A stretch of DNA of 64,000 nucleotides from Ophioderma brevispina (GCA_023653785.1 JAMKCH010058128.1:1-64000); one strand, 5' to 3'. Shown: positions 34,730 through 47,194, numbered from the stretch's first letter. The notes: generated by a model from the letters alone, not told the origin. A program made the numbers and translations.

Positions 34730-34990
34730 ACGTCAACTCTGAGTAGACGTAGAAATTCGCGTAATTTTACGAAAATCCTGCGAGTAAGCTAAGTTTCAGG
34801 AACGCATGAACAGTCGTGGAAAAAGCGTACGTGCTAGTTACGACAGACGTAGATTTTTTCGTAAGTTTTGAAGAAAATCTTAAGTGCATAGTACATTTCG
34901 GGAACGCAGTAAATTCATAAGTCTGAACTTTACGCAAAAGTTACGATAAAAAGAGGCTAGCTACGACCACTTTCGGAACGGACCCCTGGG
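34730..34990. mobile_element. Family G-like TIR region
   Basis: It ends with CTACGACCACTTTCGGAACGGACCCC, matching the right TIR of family G, and contains repeated GACGTAGAxxTTxxCGTAA phrases. The left end is not clear, so extent is uncertain. Confidence 0.45.
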
Positions 34991-35054
34991 GAGTGCGATC
35001 ATTACCACTCGCTCCGATTTTCCTTGTTAAACATCCGATTCCTATACCAGAGTT

Positions 35055-35650
35055 ATTCTTTCGAACGGTATCAAATTAAGTACAAGCATTTCCATTATGA
35101 CGTCACTACAGCGTCACAAGTCCCATTATGACGTCATAAGTTATGGAAAGTATAAAAATACTGAATATAAGGTGGAAAATTGGAAATTCTGTAATATTAC
35201 TGACTCAAAACATTATAACACTAAAACAGTGTGTATAAAACTAATCGAGCCAAAACTTACATGAAAGCGAATTTTACAAACCTTTTAGCGAAAAATTGAA
35301 TTGTCCCCCAATACTACACTATATATTATGTCTATGGCAATTGACAGTTTTGCTGATGTGTGACTTTATGACGTCATTTTGACGTAATACTATGTATTTA
35401 GTGATATAGCCATCATTATAGAGGGTGCGTGGTCCTTTTCGATGGACTATTGCAACCAGGAGGACTATGGCTATCCATTGGTACCGAAATCAAGTTTCTG
35501 TGATATTCCTGCTTTGTACTAGTCATGTTGGTACTTCAGGAGTGTTGTCACGCCAATCCATCACTTTGGGATCTGTAACTAACCCATACCCTGGTGTGCG
35601 TTTGTTTTAGCATGAAAAAGAGCGTAAAATTTCAATTGACATTAAATTAT
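35055..35650 (+). repeat. PAL foldback repeat, copy without strong G/C hairpins
   Basis: Arms ACGGTATCAAATTAAGTACAAGC...ATTATGACGTCA (about 35067-35145) and ACTTTATGACGTCATTTTGACG...GGACTATGGCTATCCATTGG (about 35362-35485) are inverted relatives. CATCACTTTGGGATCTGTAAC matches the copy at 19.17 kb. A 61-codon frame here is incidental. Confidence 0.7.
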
Positions 35651-38279
35651 ATTAAATCATTTGGCACCAGGAAAGGGGTTTTAATAGAGAAAGAGTAGAA
35701 AGTTCTGCTAATCCGCAATGTAAATGTATTCATGTTCTCCTATTATGAGCCACATTTTATGGAAAAAGTCATTCGGGAAAATGTCTGTTTTGGGTTTTTT
35801 TTTTTTTTCATTTTTTGGAGGGAGAATTTGGTGCGTGTTGTACAAATTAGTTTTTGGTCCGCTATTTTGAATCGGCACGACCGATTTCATTTTTTTTTTC
35901 CTGTTGATGTACCCCCATCAATGTTTTGGTTTTGGTAAAAAAATCCATCGGCAAAGTGTTTTTCAGAGGGGTGGACCCCCTTTACACACTCATGGGACTG
36001 TGCATTGGAGCATCTTCCTGATGTGAGCAATCATTATATTTACGTGAAAGCTTTTTGAGGCTCTACAAAGCCAGGTAGTATAAGGGCAGTTTGTATCCAT
36101 GATGGGCCTTCTATATATGTCCGCTTGTCATACCTAAGAAGGCAAGGCATTTGCTGATGGAGGTATTGTAGAGACTTGTGTTCCTCTTTTTTATTTTCAT
36201 ATTCGGTTATCAGGTCTTAGTACGTGCTTTTTGTCTGTCATCTGCATTGGATACGATCTATTTCGTAAGCTTTTGTATACTATGATATGATTTTATTTGC
36301 GCTTATTATAGTGATATCGGATCGCTTGTAGTTGCTATAATATAAGCTGTGAAAGTTCTATCTGAAGAAGTTTGAGAAATATATGATTTTGTAGGCGCTA
36401 ATATTCAGATCCATGGAGACCTCTATGAATACTGGCTAGCTTGAATGAAGTTGACAAAACAACTAAGTACGGCTATTGTTGTTTTTATATCGTCGCTCGT
36501 CTTTCCTTAATGACGTTTAGAAACACGTTTACTTAAATCATTTTGACGCCCCCTCCAAAAGACATTATAAGGAGAAGCTCATACCAACATACTGTTAGTT
36601 GCAAAATACGCGGTGCAAATTGAATGTAACCATTAGCTTATCTCGCATTCTTAAAGTGTACTAACAGGCTAATTTTTGATTTAAGTATGTTTTAAAAGAT
36701 GTCTTTGCGGTCTGAAAGAAATGATATCTACTGCAATATAGATTGCCTTGTTAACAGAATGAACTAATAAATGTTGCCCGTGGAGGTCGCCATGTTCGGC
36801 ATTGGTGACGTCGCTCGACATTGGTGACGTTGTTTGACTTGTAAGTCAATAGATAAAAACAGGTGTCTAAGGAATGTCTATAGGGTACTCCTGGTTAAAA
36901 AATCGGATTATATAGTGTGTCCAGTAGTAAAGCAGTAACGATCGATTAAAAACTGGAGCGGATTCTTGAACAGAATATGGCTAAAAAGGTTTGGTTATGG
37001 CATATAATCTTTCACTGGCTACTTATTTCAAGACACACTGTGTACTATATACCATCATGATTTCAATTTTTCTCGTTGGCCGATCAAAACCGATTTGGCC
37101 GATTTGAAACAAAAATGCATTTATACTGTAATATGTTGAAGCGCAAATTATATTAGCCTGGCATTTCGCTTTAAACTCTCGTATGTTAGCCATGATCATG
37201 CCCCAAAAGGGGATTTCAACTGGCCTATTCTAAAATCTTCTCTCACTCCATCAGCATTGCATTGAAGACATTACTCGCTGCATGCCTTAGGCAAGACATA
37301 TATAGTCCTAGCTCGCGCTGGTGTACCGGAATAGAAAGGGATCGATCCAATACGAGCTTGAAGCAAATTATCACTGGTAAGTCATTTGCTTCGGACGCAG
37401 GTACCAATATGAAAACAAAATCATGACAATTATACTTTAAATCGCAACCAGGAGCTGGCATTGCGAAAAACAAGGCTGAATATAACGTAACACAGACTTA
37501 CACTAACTTTTCAGTGTTTGGTTGTACATTGTAACTATTTTGTAGTTATTTCAGGACACTCATTTAAATGTAATGAAAGCTGACTGCGAATTATTAAAGA
37601 CAGCCTGTAATTTTTACAAGCTATTTCGGTAAGATTAAATTATGGCATGTCTAAATGACAAAAGAGGATAATGTCATATTGTATGTATTATGCTTCATTC
37701 ACTTCCCAAAAATAAATAAATAAATACGATTTTCACATATTTTCACAGATACTTTATGAAAACTTGATGTTGTCAAACGCAATTTATAGTGGTAAAACAC
37801 GTTATGGCATGCTAAAAAAGGTTATAGCGTATTGGTTTAACCCTATTTCACTCCCCCAGTTTTGGCCATTTTCAGCACATTATCTCATTCTGTATAACCC
37901 TATATAGAAGCAAAGCTATATCAAACCTCTGCTCACGTTTCTTTTATTTATGTGCTCATATTAGCAATTATGGTATCATTTTCTGCAGAGTAAAAGAGAA
38001 ATAGGTGGATATGATATTTTGTTCCAATTTATGGGTATTTTATTACCAAAATTTTGACCAAAATTAGGATAAAAAAATAATGCAATTTGGATATCTGTGA
38101 CTCTTTAAACCATATTTTTAGATAAAAATCAACACGGTAGTGCATCAGAAATGTCCGAATTTATTGACAGAAATTTTAAACCATCAAAAATTACCAACAT
38201 CAGAGATTTCATCGAAACTAATCTACAGACCATGTTTTGTGCTCATCGCGCAATATTTCACGGGGTGAGCACAATAGGA
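35651..38279. other. No gene recognised; one minus-strand open frame at 37243-37473
   Basis: The minus-strand 76-codon frame (37473 to 37243) has balanced composition (for example GCDLKYNCHDFVFILVPAS and HQRELGLYMSCLRHAAS) but matches no family I know. The remaining 2.6 kb is AT-rich with a T-run near 35800. CATTGGTGACGT occurs twice near 36801-36830. Confidence 0.3.
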
Positions 38280-38505
38280 TTAAGCGCTATCTGAAAGCAA
38301 CGTGTTGCCTTTCCACTTTTCTAATTGGTTGGCTTAGCAACGCGTTGCTTTTCACTTTTTCTTATTGGTTAGCTAAGCAAAGCGTTGCTAATGGGAGCAA
38401 CGCGTTGTTTAAGTACTGTCTGAAAGCAATGCGTTGCTTTTCCTTTTCTGATTGGTTAGCTAAGGAACGCGTTGGTTTCTGAAAGCAACGCATTGTGGTC
38501 AATAC
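38280..38505 (+). repeat. Minisatellite of palindromic GCAACGCGTTGC units
   Basis: GCAACGxGTTGC palindromes occur about six times, alternating with CTTTTCxxATTGGTTxGCTxAGC. CTGAAAGCAA starts recur at 38291, 38420 and 38479. Each unit can form a hairpin, and each also contains an inverted-CCAAT-box-like ATTGG. No gene is evident downstream. Confidence 0.85.
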
Positions 38506-38519
38506 GTTATGACCCTTTT

Positions 38520-38960
38520 AACTCGTGGGAGAGCGTGGCGGTCGCGGTTAGGGTGCTTGCCTCTGGCGCAAATTTACCATCAACATTCCCGGGTTCGAAT
38601 CCCGGTGGGGTCGTGGCACTTGCTGGGATTTATTAGGGTACTATAAATTCTGGATTTGATCTGTATACCAGCTATTGATTAAATACAGAATACCGCTCTC
38701 CTCCATAGTTCACTTGGAATTGGGCAAATGGATCATGAAAGCAGCCCGTCCTTCGGAGGGGACGTTAAGCCGTCGGTCCCGTGTACAGAGAGTCGCAACT
38801 GTACATGTACATCGCAGTCAGTGTCGAGTAAGAGTAGGGTGGAAACCCCTGACTGCTCCCAATCCGCCCCAGCCTCAAATAGCGGGCCATTTTAGGAGCG
38901 TCCGTATCATGGATACCACAAGCCATTACCAATGACTTTTGGATACGAGCAAACAAAAAG
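38520..38960 (+). mobile_element. tRNA-derived SINE with conserved central domain
   Basis: A-box region GTGGCGGTCGCGGTTAGGGTG and B-box GGGTTCGAATCCC (about 38591-38603) form the tRNA head. A body of about 330 bp contains CCCGTCCTTCGGAGGGGACG followed by TTAAGCCGTCGGTCCCGTG, a GC-rich central block of the kind shared between SINE families. Length and layout fit a SINE rather than a tRNA gene. The 3' end is approximate and lacks a clear tail. Confidence 0.75.
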
Positions 38961-39985
38961 CTTGCCATACACGTACGTCAAAAAGTCGACTTGATAGACT
39001 TGTCGTTTCTGAAATTAATAACTACATGTAATGCTGACATTGAGAGATAGCACAGATATAATAGTAGAGATGTATATGAACTCACGTTTCAAAAGGGTAT
39101 GTATGGCGATCATGACTTTTAGTAATGGAAATAACATTTTGAATTGCTTTCGATGAAATTACACTATCTGAAAAAATACTGTCGATGCTGAAGGGATATG
39201 TGATTCGTTTGTCCAGCGTTTTCGCACTGTGACCTTGAGATGACTAGATGGTTAATGCTTCCTAAGGGCAAGGCACCATATGTGAAACCGCATGACCTTC
39301 TTCAATATAGTCCACAAGAGGCTACTTCTTATATTACGCGAGGTACTGGGTACAAAAGAGTAATCGATCAAAATCTGACGGACTAAAATCCTTGCTACTG
39401 GCGCACGTAAATGACTACTTGAAGTTTTTAAAACTGAGAGGTGGCGAAAGAAAGTCAATTAGAGAGTAAAACAAATAACGGGGTCTTCGATCAAATTACA
39501 CCGTGTCTCTCAAATTATGATTATTCCTTACCAGACGCATTCTTCTATCATCAAATGCAACGTATATTACTAAATTGTCCGATATGAAGCAATATATTTC
39601 ACCCCCATTATATAATATATAGTTATTAAATCTGGAGACAATTTATAAAATATGCACCGTGTGTGAGTAAACGCAACAAAACTACGTTAAGGATATTGAA
39701 GTAGATAAACCCGTCAATCCTGCAGATTATTGTAGTGGATTTTAAGATTGCTTCCTAAAAAAATCTGTGGTCCTGCGGACTTATCTGAGAAGTTATTTGA
39801 AAACCGCTGACCTAAGACATTTGGTGAGTGGACCCGATCGACAAACCCAACAACCCACCAAACCTCCACACACACACACACACCCCACCCAACTTTGTTT
39901 TTAAAACCCACAAATAGGCGTGCCAGGAAATTTTATTGAGTTTTCACCCTTTCTTTTCTATCCCCTGAACGTTTATTCACTTTTT
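38961..39985. other. No gene recognised; short CA repeat
   Basis: A (CA)n tract lies near 39867-39882. A minus-strand 68-codon frame at 39252-39458 has no known domain. Otherwise AT-rich. Confidence 0.35.
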
Positions 39986-39989
39986 TGGG

Positions 39990-40380
39990 GCTGGACTAAA
40001 GATGTTCGAACCATAGAGCGGAGGGACTAACGGGTGGGATCCAGGGCCCGCATTAGGGCCCCTGTTGGGGTCAAGGGGCAACGCCCGGCCGGTGGTCCAG
40101 GAGGCAGAGCCGGAAGCTCCTGAGTTTTTAGGGTTTTCAAGACCTGAAAACGCCTTTCCTGCGTACTTCTTCCGACCTTTTTGATCCGGCATTGCATGAA
40201 AAAAATCAAATAAAGGTAACCATGTTCCTCTACTTTGCTTCTTCTTTTCTTCTTTTCTCCTTTATTTCTCTTTTCTTTCTCCCTTCTCTTTCTTCCTTCC
40301 TCTTTTGTCTTGAGAACTTTGAGGGGGGCTTTAGCCCCCAAAGCCCCCCCCCCCCCCTAGGGGTAAGCCAGTGCTTTATA
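39990..40380 (-). repeat. GC-rich dispersed-repeat-like block with poly-C
   Basis: GGGCCCGCATTAGGGCCCCTG, CCCGGCCGGTGGTCC, a TC-rich tract (about 40230-40315) and GGGGGGCTTTAGCCCCC followed by a C-run form a compositionally distinct block. Minus-strand frames of up to 104 codons are Pro/Gly/Lys-rich low complexity, probably not protein. It resembles a transposon end but no partner end was found. Confidence 0.45.
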
Positions 40381-40870
40381 TAAATTGAAATTTTGGTAGG
40401 GTCAGAAGAAAGTTAGTATTTTTTCTAATAATGCAGTGAAATTAAGGGCATAAGAAATGTTTAATTTCGATTTCTACAACCGAATGAATGACGATTTCGA
40501 ATAGTTTGACACTGCCATTTTCTTCCTTTCTGTCAAGTTTTCAGTAAAAAATAACTTGGAGTACAAAGCATGTTATTTCTAAAGTCTTGCGATATTTTTT
40601 TACAGATACCCTTTCCTGACAAAATATTTTTGGAGAATGAACATTGTTTTACAGTAATCCATGAAGAACATTTATGATACAACGAAGGGATCTTTTGAAA
40701 CCGATCAATCTTCTCATACTTGTCTTTGCCAATAAATGTCTACTTGACCTGTTGTCTTTCTTAGCTGAGTATTGACAAGTTGAGGCAACTTGATAAAGGT
40801 AATCTATCCTTTAAAATAATATGAAAATGACTTTAAAACAGTTATACCGTAGGAACATATTAATTCAAAT

Positions 40871-41365
40871 ACAGTGACAATGAGAGATTGGGCCCCCCCA
40901 AATATTGTTAGACATATACATTATTTTATTCACACATCATCTTCCATGATCATACAATAATATGAAGAAATCCAATAAATAATTGAAATACAAAGTTATA
41001 CTCAATACAGTATATATACAATTACAATAATAAAAACAATATAACTCCAAGTTTAAACTATAATTTTACATATATTACATGAGCTGTATTTCAGTTAAAG
41101 AATGGTAATTTAACAAAATCGATTTATACATAGTCATAAAAAATTTAGTGAATAATAATAACAATATAATGAGAATGGGGGAAGATGTGTGTGGAGAGGC
41201 CATTAAGATTATATGAACTCAAGATTGACCCACCCAGTAGAAAGTGGACTTGTTGCAAGCCATCAAAGGTGGGACACGACAAGACACGGAAAAGGTCAGA
41301 ACAGCCAAGACAGAGCAGAAACAGACCAGGACAGGACACTGATTGTGAAATCTCTCGTTGCACCT
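40871..41365. mobile_element. Family B TTAA element, degenerate longer copy
   Basis: The left edge CAGTGACAATGAGAGATT is a degraded TIR. The right edge GAAATCTCTCGTTGCACCT is perfect, followed by TTAA at 41366-41369. The interior differs from the short copies, including an AT-rich tract and a GC-richer part near 41220-41340. Confidence 0.6.
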
Positions 41366-41621
41366 TTAAGCAAGGTTGGATTTTTTAATGTGATAATTTA
41401 TTTCACTTTCATTTGCAATGCAACAGATATTTACAGGCGAGATCGTACTTAATCTGTTTACTAATCGACACGTGTCTGCATGGTTCGCATGACCAGTCCA
41501 TATCGAACAAAAAAAAAAAAAAAAAAAAACTTGCTAGAAAGAATTGAGTTTAGCATTCTTCCAAAATTAGAAAAGGTAGATCAATTAATAAATAAGGAAT
41601 TTGTGTAGGCTCGACAGTCAT

Positions 41622-41779
41622 GGGCCCGTTCCCCAAACTCGTGCGTAACCTACGTGTATACTAACTCATGAGTAGCCCTACACAACAGACCTTTCATACC
41701 ATTACCAGGTGTGACCAAATTGGTCAACTCAGGCATGACATAGTATCAAGACGTTACGACTGGTTCGGGAACGGACCCG
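41622..41779. mobile_element. Family G short TIR element (158 bp)
   Basis: TIRs TGGGCCCGTTCCCCAAACTC and, inverted, CCGGGTCCGTTCCCGAACCA. Internal phrases TACTAACTCATG and TCAACTCAGGCATGACATA are shared with the copy at 58137-58314. Too short to code. Confidence 0.85.
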
Positions 41780-42953
41780 GGACGGAGACATACTATAAAA
41801 TAAAGGAAGATCATGCTAACAACGATGAGATGGAAAGAGGTGATGAGAGCTATCCTTTTGATAACAACTGTCAGTCTGTAATGATGTCAACAACTTCCAA
41901 AACTAAGTCAGACAAGGCCTCCGCCCGATTGAAATACTATTTTAACCACTCGCCTTGATCAGTCTTTATGGAACAGGAAAATTCGTAATAAGTACCCCTC
42001 AATGCTTTTGACTTTATAACCCGTGGATAGATACAGTCTTCGTAAATTTCCACAGTCAAAGATGTATAATAGCTGAAAATCCCACTTTTGCACCATAAAG
42101 AAGAATTATTGAATTTAAAGATATCCATGTTATCCTTCCGGTCAAATATTGCAAATGGCTACTTAAATGTACAAACAGAGAGCTTTTAAGCTAGAGACTT
42201 TTAAGCTAGGAACATTTTTAAAGAAATGTATCTACAATAATTTATTCCTGAGTAGCCACCACCCCCCGCCCATTGGTAAGATGGGGGTTAAGGAATGGTA
42301 GGAATATATTTTTTACAACAAATGGACTATTGCTTCTGTATTTTTTACAGTGCATTAATAGAACTTGGAGGTTATTGTACCGAAACAATCAAACAAAGTC
42401 CTCACGATCCACCTTACGCCAGTGTGTGTGGACCCCCGTATGCTCGTAAGTCCACAGTAGATAATGTCAGTTTCTATCGCAGGAATTCAAACATCATGAC
42501 CCTTTCGATAATTATGCTCAGCATAGAGGATTACTGGAGGCATATTCTCCTCCGTTAAGTGTTCCAAAAGTGATTTTTCGTACTGCTCGCAGACAACAGC
42601 GTTTAAAGGAGTCTGGCCGATTTAAGGATTGAAGTTTTTCATCTTGATAGATGGCCTTCACTCCAAAATTCCATCTGTAAAATTTCACGCGTATTCCAAT
42701 CCGTTTTGATTTCAGAGCTTAAAAACTGATTTTGTAAGCTTCCATAGAGTACTGTGTAAATTAAATATGGTCGAACCAAAAATAGGGCGTAAATTTTCGC
42801 TCATAACTTCCAAACCAAACATCATTTGGCTTCAAGTTTTCACACAGGTAATGAGAAAAATAGTAGCTTTCTTTTGATACAAAATGTTGATCCACTATCC
42901 GGTAAAATTCTGAGCTTCTGGGGACGAGCTATTAGCGCATCGTGCCATGTACC
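41780..42953. other. No gene recognised
   Basis: Short frames only, the longest about 87 codons at 42295 with no domain. A sequence beginning TTTAAAGGAGTCTGGCCG at 42601 looks like a possible repeat edge. Confidence 0.35.
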
Positions 42954-42957
42954 TTAA

Positions 42958-43477
42958 AGCGGCACTGCACATTTTCACAAAATTGAAAATTTTCTTCAAT
43001 TACTTCTCAAATGACGTACTAGCCCATTGGGAAAATAGTGAATATTTTACCCATAAAATAACATACGCAAAACAGATACAGGACGTTAATACTAAGTTTA
43101 AAAAACATCAGGTTATTTGTAGGCCAACCTTTTAAGTTTTCCATTATTTTTATCAACAAATGTGTATATTACATGAATATAATAGACTCGTACTCATTGA
43201 TATTTAAAACCCCAAGTCACAGCCGTCAAACAATCGTTCCATACGCCGATGACCATGCTTCGGCCATTTCTGAGTCGTCGCCTGAATTAATGTCGCCGGT
43301 CGACATTATTTATAAAATCGTTCTGTTTAACCAAAGGAACGGCTGGGAGTGTTGGGTGGGTGCGTATCATTTCAAGTGCGGGTAATGTTATAAAAGCTTT
43401 ACAAACACAGTTTGCAAAATATCAATTTTGAAAAATCTTTGAGGGCGCACTATTTTTCAAATGTGCCAGTGTCCCTC
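42958..43477. mobile_element. Family D TTAA element (520 bp)
   Basis: Left end AGCGGCACTGCACATTT and inverted right end GAGGGACACTGGCACATTT are flanked by TTAA at 42954-42957 and 43478-43481. The right ~150 bp matches 4550-4703. No transposase; 60-70 codon frames inside show no domain. Confidence 0.75.
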
Positions 43478-43481
43478 TTAA

Positions 43482-43955
43482 GCTGTTTCGTCCGTTATAG
43501 ATCGGTACGTGTAAGCAGTTATGTTTACAAAATGAGGTGGACTCTAAATAAGAAATCATCAGCAATAATTCTTGTTTCACGTTCTTTGGCCTAGTTATAA
43601 AACACAAAAGTGAATTTTCCATTATGAATTTTTTTGCAAGAGATCTTTCAAAGCATGTCACCAATATTGCAACAGCTACTTTACAAAAACATTTTCAATG
43701 TACTGGATACTGTCAATATCTATGGTAGATTGTGAGATTTATTCAACATGTTCAAATTTTTTAAATTTAAATGTTTCGTTTTTTTTGTGTGTGTGTGATG
43801 TGAAAAAATGGACCATGGTTGTGTCCGCCAATAGAAATATATATGTGGGAAACATACGTGGGATCTCCAAAACGCTTATTAGCTTTTTGGTTGTTGGCAA
43901 ATGTCATTCACATCGGTTATGTATAGACTAAGCTGTGTTTTGAATCTGGTGTACC
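43482..43955. other. No gene recognised
   Basis: Short frames on both strands around a GTGTGTGTG tract near 43787-43796. None has a recognisable domain. Confidence 0.35.
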
Positions 43956-43959
43956 AAGG

Positions 43960-44846
43960 TAACGGTCTGTAAATCCTCATAAAACATCATCGAAGGTGGG
44001 TCATTTGAGGCCTTCATGCGACCCACGATTGAACCATACGAGATGATCGCCACTAGCTTAACCTGTCCGTAGAGCCCGGAAATGCCAACGAGGCGTCCTT
44101 CGTCATTGTAAAGAAGAAATTTATGAAATCACGTTTCCCATTACACTGTAAATCGGAGATTGTTTTTAATCTGGTTACTGAGCAAGACGAAGACCAAATG
44201 TCCGCCCAACCATTCACCACAAAGTTCATCGACTTTCGCTGGCTATGGAGCACAGAAATTTACAGCTCAGACACTGGGGCGCAATGTTGTTTTTACTGGC
44301 GAGTCGAGCCGCTACATATCCTTGACCATCACGATGGAAAACAACAATCCTTTGATTACATGGTGAGAACCTCCGAGATGATTGTATTCAGTTCGACACC
44401 AGGTCCGTGTCTGGCTCATTAATGGTCAGGGCCCATATTCATTATGGATGAAAACCATCACTGGTGTGGTTGGTCAGAATGGAAACAGAAACGCCCGTCC
44501 GCTTGTCAATTTTGGAACCCTGCCTACCACATGCAAGAAGGGGTTGCAAGACGACAATGCCACACCGCGCAGGGTCGCTGTAGTGAGATAATTTCTTCAG
44601 GCAGAGGGGGTGGAGCAGATACCATGGCCTGCTTGCTCCCCTGATTTGAGCTCTATCGAGCATGCTGGGATGCCCTTAGGCCGAGCCATCAATTAGAGGG
44701 ACAATCTTCCTCAAACACTACAGAAGTTAGCTCAGCCTCTGACCGATAGGTGGGACGCTCTGCCCATTGACATCATAAAAAACCTTATGGACAGTATACC
44801 GCGACGTCTTGACGTACTGATTCAAGCCAGAGGTGCCCATACCTGA
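43960..44846 (+). pseudogene. Tc1-like DDE transposase pseudogene
   Basis: This transposase family cuts and pastes Tc1/mariner DNA elements at TA sites using a DDE/DDD triad. Fragments appear in several frames. FTGESSRY (about 44292-44315) matches the FTDESRF motif with the first catalytic Asp changed to Gly. QDDNATPRR (near 44550) corresponds to QDNARPH, keeping the second Asp and losing the His. CSPDLSSIEHAGM (near 44635-44670) carries the third acidic residue. The C-terminus DALPIDIIKNLMDSIPRRL ends at a TGA at 44844-44846. The N-terminal DNA-binding domain is not recognisable, and several frameshifts and stops are present. Confidence 0.85.
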
Positions 44847-45074
44847 TGTTAGTGATTGGTTGACATTTACAACAGTACTATTGAACATTTGGATGCTTGA
44901 AATCACCCAAAAATGTGTTATATGTAAAAATGACTGATGTGAGAAACTTGTACCAAAATCCTTAAATCTGCTGTTCACCCCTTTTTCCTTTCAGGCTAAG
45001 GACACAGTTCGTAAAGGGTTAATTGTGGACTAAATTCGTGGTGATATGTTCGGAAGAGACTGATCATTCAAATA

Positions 45075-46203
45075 CAGTGTGAGTCAATAAAAACCTACAT
45101 TCAGGAAAGATTTTTTCTTCAAAGGTTAACGTTGTTTTTGCTTCAATGTTTGCTTTGGTTGTTTACAGAGATAAGCAGGCTACCAGAAGATTTTTAGTTG
45201 GTGTCTTTCGGATCTTGGGTTCAGAATCTATGTCAATTTTGCGGAGAGACCTAAAAATTCAGTGTTTGGCCATTTTAGCCATACAATGCGGAGAGACTGA
45301 CACGGACGTATACCGTAACACATTATAGCAAAGACAATTCACACATGCAATTTCAGATGGTATCGATTTCTTCTCGACAAAACATATCAGTTTGAATAAA
45401 ATGGTCTATTGTGTAACATAATTATAAGTAAAATTCTTCTTCAAAATTAAATTACCATTGTTCAATCATAAAGAGTCAGTTATTGAAAATCACTCCATAT
45501 CAATGTCTCAGTTCATGAACATAATGAAACTGCTCAGAGATTTTTGTTTTACATCTCTAAAGTAAATATTTTGCACAAATATAGTATACTCAGCGTCCAT
45601 AAATTGCAAGAAAAAAGTAAAGCTGAAGTTTTCTGTAAATAAATCGGAATTAAACTTTAAAATTCAATATCGCACTGCTGTTTTTTCAAGTGGAATACAA
45701 AACTTCTATGGTTTCACCTTTGCTCCCAAGTTTCGCTGTAGGTTAAAACCATGAAATCTTGCTGAACCAAAGTAAACTGTGGGCTTTCACCAGCTATCTT
45801 GAATTTCTAATTTGGGCATTGAATTTTTTTTTTACTTAGCATTTCCTTTTGTAATCTCTGGGATATTATTTTATAATCCTCCAATTACTCTATACCACCT
45901 TCTATTGTTTAACAATAATTTGGTGTTAAATGTCTGTACTCAATTAAATCACTGCTGAAGACCATGTTACTCTTTGTAAGCGATGCATCTTTTTTGGCTC
46001 AAAATCGGCCAACAGGATTTTTAAGTCTCTCAGCAAAATAGGCGTAACTTCTTCCTCCAAAGTCCAAATGACACCAAACAAACGTTTCTGAAAGCCTCTT
46101 TATCCTTCTTTATAACCATAGCAAACATTTGAGCAAAAACAATTCTTAACTATTTTAATTATTTTTTATTCTGAATGTAGGTTTTTTTTTTTGACTCACA
46201 CTG
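45075..46203. mobile_element. Tc1/mariner-type non-autonomous element, copy 2
   Basis: Ends CAGTGTGAGTCAATAAAAAC and the inverse CAGTGTGAGTCAAAAAAA are flanked by TA (45073-45074, 46204-46205). It is homologous to 1884-3151 throughout but without the internal tandem duplication. It lies only ~230 bp downstream of the Tc1 transposase pseudogene, but its TIRs do not enclose that pseudogene. Confidence 0.88.
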
Positions 46204-46205
46204 TA

Positions 46206-47190
46206 GTGTGGCGATATACACCGTAGATATCATAAATAACTCACACTGTAAGAATCATTTCATAAATAGTGGTAAAATAGTGTATTCCCAACTTTATGAG
46301 CGACAGTGTACTAACTAAGGCATTGTGTTCTCTGTAGAGTGCCATGTAAATGCATTTATTATTATTCCTGAAGTGTCACTTAAGGGATTAAACGAATGTA
46401 ATTCAGGACGAACAATTTTCCATTCTTAATATTTTGCCCAATGATAGCCTTGAACCGTGTTCGCAGCTGTTCGCCTTATAGCTATTAAGCTATTGTCCAC
46501 ATATACTATACATTATCTTCATCAAACACAATTAGCAAACTTTTTGGACTCACTGTACAAAACGTGCCCCTTGTTTTTCATTTCTGTCATTTTTCCAGAC
46601 TGATGATGATTTTGAATATGTAATTCTATAACCCTGTTCAAGCAGATTGAAAACAAATTCAATTCTGTTGCAATTTATGGGATGATATTCAATTTCCAAC
46701 ACCCTAAGACACGCCGGAGCCTTGCGTGAAGGAGGGGGAAGTTTAGTCTGGTATAGCGATCGACTGAATCATTCGTCTTGATTTAGTACAAGAGTTTAAC
46801 CGCAGTTACCTTACTTCATCAACCCCATAAATTTCAGTGTCTTCTCGGAATATAGAACTACCCAGGGCCATTCGGGAAGCTCTGTAAATCTATGTGCATA
46901 CAATTTCATGTCTGGATGAAACAATTTAACCAAAGCACTGTGTAACTGGAAAAAAAATATGTAGGACATACGAATGAGGTAACATACACTTCAGGCACAT
47001 AGTTATTATGAATCTCTAATGGTAATGCATATTTGTATAATATATAATTATGTCAGTAATTTTGGGGTAGTGTTTAAAAATGGTACGAGGCTGTTTACCA
47101 GAATAAGATTTACGTTTATTATAAATCAGTTACTATTAGTTTTATTTTACATGATGTAAACTTTTGTGTTATATACGTGTACCATCCTGA
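46206..47190. other. No gene recognised
   Basis: AT-rich, no domain, TIR or RNA-gene signal. Confidence 0.4.
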
Positions 47191-47194
47191 TAAA

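Noticed and set aside
38280..38505. CRISPR-like array
   Set aside because: Repeats are contiguous palindromic minisatellite units without unique spacers, in a eukaryotic context with no cas-like genes.
38525..38610. tRNA gene
   Set aside because: The tRNA-like head continues into a ~330-bp body with a SINE-type central block.
40027..40341. 104-codon minus-strand Lys/Glu-rich frame
   Set aside because: It covers a TC-rich tract and a G/C-run repeat; composition is explained by low-complexity DNA.
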